Assembly: GCA_022836615.1 (NCBI GenBank)
Contig: MU405223.1
Location: 124,001 to 188,000, forward strand
DNA from: Annulohypoxylon bovei var. microspora
Taxonomy: Eukaryota > Ascomycota > Sordariomycetes > Xylariales > Hypoxylaceae
Direction: 5' to 3'
Length of the DNA: 64,000 nucleotides
The notes beneath the pieces are model-generated. The model ran no database searches. It had not been told where the DNA came from and saw nothing but the letters and a program-made list of their open reading frames with translations. Every line of letters starts with the position of its first letter. The first letter of the stretch is position 1. Positions 58,420 through 64,000 of this stretch are shown one piece after another. The translations under genes were made by a program, and so were the position numbers.

Positions 58420-59254
58420 CACGACAGTAATCCTAACCTTACCGTGAGAAAAGGAGGGGTCCTGTGAGTGATACTGGTACAAAGTGAAAGAAAGATGATG
58501 ACTACAGTTGTTGGCTATTGCATCATATGTGATATGTATCCAAACGCGTTGTGCGTTTTGGTCTATAAAACCTGAATTCCGGTCAAACCGATCAGGGCAA
58601 ATGATTTTGCTGTTGCAGGTGATAGAGGAAAATGGACCTAGGTAGATAGTGGGCGTCACAGTAATATACCTAGAGAGAAGTCAATCAAGTCAAAAGCCCT
58701 CTAAGCAGGGCGGCGACGGCGAAGAAAAAGAACACTTGGATTGGGCGAAAGGAAACGCGCCCAAGGAAAAATGGCTTTTCTTGCTTTGGAAGATGTTGAC
58801 GGTGAGAGGACCTGGAATTCAAGATTTGAATTTGACGAGTTTCGGGCTGTTAAAAGGGAAGTCGCTGGGCGGGCAAAAGTCGAGTCGCACGGCGGAATGG
58901 ATCAAGTAAGGAAAATTATTGGTTTTCCCGAAAACCTTAAGTGCCCAACGTTGCATGGGTGGATCACTTGAAGGTACGTAAGTACTGTACCTTTTTCGTA
59001 CACGCATTACCTAATACACGCATACATAGCCACATAGTGGAGTGCCACAATTCACAAATTCACACTTCGAGATTGGAAGTTTGTGGCTCAGCTCACAATT
59101 TTTAGACGTCGCTTGAGACCCACTCCGGGTAAGGTTGGCCCGCTAAAGTTGCCGGTTGGAATTCTTACAGACTTAGAAACCTCATTGAAGCCGAGCTTGA
59201 GAAACGACCAACATCTAACCCCTTTGAATCCAGCATCAATCTATCCACGCCGTC
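58420..59254. other. Divergent intergenic region, DUF2293 / ATP5
   Basis: It contains the ACCTAGGT palindrome at 58636-58643. No gene is supported; the frames at 58741-58971 carry no motif. Confidence 0.6.
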
Positions 59255-60135
59255 ATGCTGTCCCGACAGGCAATCCGCTCAGTTCGAGCTGCAGCTCCCC
59301 AGCGGACCCTTGCTCGGGCTCCCACGCGCACTTACGCCGCTGCCGCTGCCACCCAAAACGTCAAGCCCCCAGTCGCTGTCTTCGGTCTCGACGGTACCTA
59401 TGCCACTGCCCTGGTATGCCAATCCCCTTACGAAACTTAATACTTGTTGTTGGAAAGCTTAGAAGAGTCCAATTGGAGAGACCAAATCTTGGGAGAAGCT
59501 TCTGAGCGATTGCAGAATGAGCTGTGTTGACCAATGAGCTATTTAGTACACGGCGGCTGTGAAGTCTTCCTCCCTCGACCCGACTGCGAAGGCTTTAACC
59601 ACCCTCGGCAATCTCGTCTCCAAGGATGCTAGGCTTGCCTCTATCCTGAGTACTCCTACTCTTTCCGACAAGGACAAGAGCGCCATTATTACGGAGTTAC
59701 AGAAGAACGTGGGTGCCGCGAGCACACACGAAACTGTCAAGAACTTCTTAGCGACTCTTGCCGAAAACAACCGCCTCGGAATACTCGAGGGTATCTGCGA
59801 AAAGTTCGGCCAGCTCATGAGTGCGTCCCGAGGAGAGGTTGAGTTGATTGTAACCAGCGCCCAGGTACGTCGCTCTCAGTCTAGAATCAACATAGGGAGG
59901 ATCTAGAATAGACTAACAGAAATTATAGCAATTGGACAACAAGACTCTCTCCCGCCTCGAGACTGCCGTATCCAAGTCTCAATACGTCGGACAAGGCAAG
60001 AAGCTGAAGGTCACCAACCAGGTCAACCCGGACATCATTGGCGGACTCGTCGTGGAGATTGGTGACAGGACAATCGATCTTTCGGTCTCAGCTAAGCTTG
60101 CCAAGATGAACAAGCTTCTCACTGATACTCTGTAA
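59255..60135 (+). CDS. ATP5: ATP synthase subunit 5 (OSCP), three exons
   Basis: Exons 59255-59413, 59547-59864 and 59929-60135 give 227 residues. The first 30 residues (LSRQAIRSVRAAAPQRTLAR) are a clear mitochondrial presequence. The mature protein begins near VKPPVAVFGLDGTYATAL, the conserved OSCP N-terminus that binds F1 alpha subunits. ELQKNVGAASTHETVKNF and NRLGILEGICEKF follow, and the C-terminal domain NPDIIGGLVVEIGDRTIDLS is the strongest family signature. The protein is the peripheral stalk's oligomycin-sensitivity-conferring subunit, joining F1 to Fo at the inner membrane. It is intact. Confidence 0.93.
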
Positions 60136-61059
60136 ACTATTTCCTTTTGTGCGAGCGAAGGAGCTGCTACGGAGAGACGTTTTGCGACTGGAAGGTTGGT
60201 TCTCCTTTGAGATACCATTTGTGTATAGGCTCGTAAAATAGAGGAAGCATTCGTCCCCAATTTCTAGCCATCAGTTCATAGAACTACCTAAGTAATCACA
60301 AACATTTCTTAACTGCTTAATCTGCCTAGAAATGGCGATGAAGAAACCCTCACATCATACATATAGAGGAAAACTGTGTCTCTTGTGCAGTTTCTCCTAG
60401 TAGATATACAACTATGGCTATATTTCTAAGAGCCCGAACACTGTTGCTCTTATCAATATCCGGGCTTAACCAGGAGTTATCACGAAAAAACTTATGGAAG
60501 AAGGGAAAGTCTTCCCCATATCACCATTAAAATAGTACCGTAGTAGTAATATTAGTAGCCGAGGACCCCCTGGACCCCTTCAGTTCATTTGAAGGCAAAG
60601 CCAACCCCTGACAGCAAATATTCTTTTTCTCACTCCCTTTTTAGTTCGATCTTGGGTACATATTTGCAAGACATACATAAGTAGAAGAAGCCAGAGAATG
60701 AATACAAATCAATATATTTGGTTAAAAGAGGGCTACTAATAGGTCGGGCATATGAAGTACCAATAGCTATGTAAGTACCCCACGACACGCCATTCAGGTC
60801 GGGCATCAAGCACTTTTGTATCAAGGCATCCTCATATTGTCCATACAGGTATTACCTCGTATTCTTGTATTCTTGTATTCCTTCTACCATGTATATTTTA
60901 TCTGTATTCTGTATCTGTATGCAGCCTACCGATGTATATCTGCCGTGTATCCATCGTCCTGCCCCCATCCTCCAAACAAATTAGGTCCCCCTTTCTCCCT
61001 AACCTCCACCCTTCAACCACCGTACCGAACTCCCCGCTTGGGTATCTATCTCCCACCCA
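60136..61059. other. Intergenic between convergent genes
   Basis: 3' flanks of ATP5 and the GH63-like gene. A short TATTCTTGTATTCTTGTATTC repeat lies at about 60858-60880. No gene is supported. Confidence 0.6.
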
Positions 61060-63927
61060 TCACACATGCGTCTCATACTCCTCCACATCAGCATACCTAC
61101 CAAACTCGTCATCGTGGTCCTTGACCCTCTGCAGCTGCTCGGAGACGTAATTCTTTAGATGCTCGTCGGCCTCTTTCCTCTGGGCCTGCCTCTCGGGATC
61201 ATCCGGCGCCTCGCTGCGGATGTCGAATTCTTCACCGTTTACCGAGGCGTCAAAGTCGCTTCGGGCGCTGATGGACCGCGCCGTTGACGACCGCCGCATA
61301 TGCCCCTTGGCCGGCCTGTACGAGCCGTTCGCCGCCACGCCCACGTGGCGGTGGAAGACGTCATCGAAGTAGTGCGCCATGCCCACCGATGGCGTGCGCG
61401 GCGTCTGTGGGAGCCGGCAGCTCATGCTATTCTAAGCGTTAGCGTCTGTCTAGATGTGATGGTGTCCATATGAAATGAGTGACTTACCCCGTATCGTGGA
61501 TCATGCGGGCGATCAGCCCGGTCCAGCCGCATTGGTGCGTTGCTCCCAGCCCGCGGCCTGTGTCGCCGTCGAAGAACTCGTGGAACCACATGTGGTCTTT
61601 CCAATTCGGGTCAAAGTCCAGCGTATCATTCCCAGCGTTGATACTTCGGCGTCCGTCATCGCCACGGGCGAACAAGTGTTGTAAGCGGTGCTGGATCTCT
61701 TCGGAAACGTGTCCGAGATGCATGTATTCTCCAGATCCAGTAGGGCACTCCACTTGGAAATTAGGTCCGTAGAATAAATAGAACCGCTGTAGGGATTCCA
61801 CGAGAAGGAAATTGACACAAAGCCAGATAGGACCTCTCCAGTTGCTATTTCCACCGAATAGCCCACTGTCTGAGTCTCCTGGTACGTATCCTACTGTGAA
61901 TTTTTGATCATTCACCTCCATGGAATACGGATTTTCTCTATGGTATCTTGAAAGCGACCGAATGCCATGCTCACTGAAGAATTCGTCTTCGTCGAGCATG
62001 CGCTTTAGGATCTTCTCGAGTCTATCTTTGCTTACCATCGAAAGGAGGATACGGTTACCCTTACCCCTCTTCCGGATACTTGCCATATTTCTTTCTGCTA
62101 AGTCGCATCGGTTCTCCATGAACCAGTCTACCCGCTTTTTGAAGGATGGTAGCTTATTGATCAGTTCCGGCTCTAAGGTTAGTGTTGCGTATAGAGGAAT
62201 CAGCCCGACCAGTGATCGGACGGGTAGTTGTTGAATCCACGGTCCGCCCCAGGAAATCGCATCATAATAGAAGCCATCTTCGTCATTCCACAGGGATGTT
62301 TCGTCCTTCTCGCCAGATTTGAAGGTCATAGCATCGCTGATGAATATGAAATGTTCGAAGAATTTCGAGGCGATATCCTCGTAAATGCGTCGATGCTTAG
62401 CTAGCTCGAGAGCAATATTTAACATGCATAGCGAATAAAACGCCATCCATCCCGTGCTGTCAGCTTGTTCAAGAACACCTCCTGTTGGTAAAGGCTCGGA
62501 ACGATTGAAGAGGCCGATGTTGTCTAGTCCGAGGAAACCTCCCTCGAAGACATTTTTGCCCTCCTTATCCTTTCGGTTAACCCACCAGGTGAAGTTCAAT
62601 AGCAGCTTCTGAAATACTCTCTCCAGGAAGTCAAGATCTTGTCTTCCATACAGCTTTCGCTCGATTTTGAAGACGCGGAAAGTGGCCCAGGCATGAACCG
62701 GAGGGTTCACATCACCAAAGTTCCATTCGTACCTAGAAAGAGGTCAGCTTGGTCCTTGGTTATATAGATATATAGTGAGCACATACGCAGGGAGTTGACC
62801 ATTTGGATGGCAGTACCATTCTCTGGTGAACAAATCAATCTGCTTCTTCGCAAATTCTGGGTCGATCATAGCAAGCGGTATGCAGTGAAATGCAGAATCC
62901 CAGGCTGCGAAGAAAGGGTACTCCCACGAGTCTGGCATAGATAAGATGTCATCAATATACAAGTGCCTCCATTCCGAGTTTCTGATAGCCTTCCTCTCGG
63001 GCGGCGGCGGCGGTTGAGCAGGATCACCATTGGCCCATTGGTCCCATATGAACTGGTAGTATTGCTTGCACCACATCATACCTGAGAAGGCCTGTCGTTG
63101 GATATTGCGAAGATCTTCAGACATCGGTAAGGGACTAATCCTGTAGTAGAATTCATCTGCTTCCTCTCGTCTCTTTTCAACGATGTCGTCGAATATCTCT
63201 TCGTCTAGGTAGGTCTCGTTCTTCCTTGAAAATCGGAAACGAACAACTGTCAAATGAACTTAGTATGTTATATCACATTGATAGTTATCGGCAACGTACC
63301 AGCGCATTCACCAGGAGCGACACCCCCCGATTCATTAAACTGAAACCACGCTGCACATTTTGTGCCTATCCTAGCTGGGTTTACGGCATCCTTCTTGCCA
63401 TCGACAATGTAGTTATGGAATGCGTCCTTGACATACGGAACCTTATTCTCTCCATCATATAGAAGTTCATAATTGGTGTCATTATCGGTATAGATGAGCT
63501 CTGGTTGCACGTCTTCTCCACTAGTTCCAACACCTGGAGACGGTGACAATAATAGGTATCGATGACCTAGCTTGTAATGATTCGACCGGGCCATGTTCTC
63601 GGAGTACTCCGAGATAGACGGTTTCTTGTCCTCTGATTCCCTACCCCAAGCCCAGGTGTTTCGAAACCAGACATGAGGGACGATATGGAGAGGAGCCGGC
63701 TCCGGTCCTCGATTCCATGCCGTAACCCGGAAGAGAATCTCATCGGGGTCATCTGCCTCCTTTGCAGTCTCGATAATAATATCCCAATATCTATCCTCTT
63801 CAAATATGCCAGTATCAATGATCTGATACTCTTTGTCGGTTTTGGTTCTCTTGGCATTTGTTTCCACAAGATCATCGTATGGGAAAGCTTTTTGTGGATA
63901 CTTATAGAGGTATTTCATATATGAGTG
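61060..63927 (-). CDS. GH63-like glycosidase (MGH1-like), 5' end beyond window
   Basis: Four exons are visible on the minus strand: 63927-63300, 63246-62787, 62732-61488 and 61426-61060, together about 900 residues; the N-terminal part lies past 64000. The sequence HSYMKYLYKYPQKAFPY, the beta-domain with NYELLYDGENKVPYVKDAF, and the (alpha/alpha)6 barrel with FSGMMWCKQYYQF, WEYPFFAAWDSAF, HPNGQLPAYEWNFGDVNPP, STGWMAFYSLCMLNIALELA and GNSNWRGPIWLCVNFLL match the uncharacterised fungal family containing yeast YMR196W, related to GH63 glucosidases and bacterial mannosylglycerate hydrolases. Catalytic acids probably include the Asp of AAWD (inference). No signal peptide can be judged because the start is missing. 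The last exon adds an Arg/Ser-rich tail. Confidence 0.85.
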
Positions 63928-64000
63928 CTAGACGGTCGTGAGTAAAGGTGTAAGTAGTAGGACGGGTTACGCAATTTCTTACTGTCTATTGTAAATTGTT

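Noticed and set aside
1..64000. CRISPR array, bacterial operon or ribosomal RNA genes
   Set aside because: No spaced identical repeats, no operon-like gene runs, and no rRNA or dispersed 5S sequence was recognised; the window is clearly eukaryotic.

Overview
The window is nuclear DNA from a filamentous ascomycete (Pezizomycotina, most likely Sordariomycetes). The basis is short introns of about 45-150 nt with GTRNGT donors, CTRAC-type branch points and YAG acceptors, compact single-copy housekeeping genes on both strands, and a cytochrome c and a Dicer-like protein of filamentous-fungal type. The class-level placement is inferred from protein resemblance recalled from memory; no search was run. 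Spliced models were built by hand by requiring consistent exon phase. All CDS coordinates below give the whole gene span, with exons listed in the evidence.

Layout, left to right: a calcipressin (123-908 +); a broken DUF2236/mpaB-like gene (about 2464-3148 -); RRG9/neugrin-like mitochondrial protein with a tandem-repeat tail (3931-5364 +); a MABP1/WDR62-like WD40 protein (7998-11063 +); RGP1 (12134-14617 -); a DUF7918 nuclear-type protein with five exons (15724-17036 +); a complete seven-exon Dicer-like 2 (17474-22243 -); an RCC1-repeat protein divergent from it (22649-23735 +); proteasome alpha-2 subunit (23813-24921 -); a RINGv/MARCH membrane E3 ligase candidate (26006-26961 +); a GT34 alpha-1,6-mannosyltransferase (28098-29155 +); a serine/alanine-rich single-pass membrane protein (31100-33195 +); a Nudix hydrolase (34900-35464 -); a gene-poor stretch of about 3.9 kb; arginyl-tRNA-protein transferase ATE1 (39361-41266 +); an SDR dehydrogenase (41545-42959 -); exosome subunit RRP42 (43925-45206 +); an Ala/Pro-rich mitochondrial membrane protein (45414-46525 -); a small Mutator-type transposable element (47029-47717); cytochrome c (48103-48926 +); an AT-rich relic with an inverted repeat (49821-50127); RIX7 AAA-ATPase (50413-52769 -); VPS20 (53665-54467 +); a DUF2293 protein (55453-58419 -); ATP synthase OSCP/ATP5 (59255-60135 +); and a GH63-like glycosidase whose 5' end lies beyond the right edge (61060-63927+ -).

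The genes do not form a biosynthetic cluster or an obvious multi-gene system. They are typical eukaryotic housekeeping functions: calcium/calcineurin control, mitochondrial respiration (RRG9, cytochrome c, OSCP), protein turnover (proteasome alpha-2, RINGv, ATE1), RNA processing (DCL2, RRP42, RIX7), trafficking (RGP1, VPS20) and glycosylation (GT34, GH63-like). The most noteworthy non-gene signals are a 689-bp element with about 58-bp terminal inverted repeats and a perfect 9-bp target-site duplication upstream of cytochrome c; a repeat tail in RRG9 whose DNA is open in several frames; a nonsense-damaged DUF2236 gene; and eight copies of the palindrome ACCTAGGT, all outside coding exons. I did not find evidence for a previously undescribed multi-gene system.
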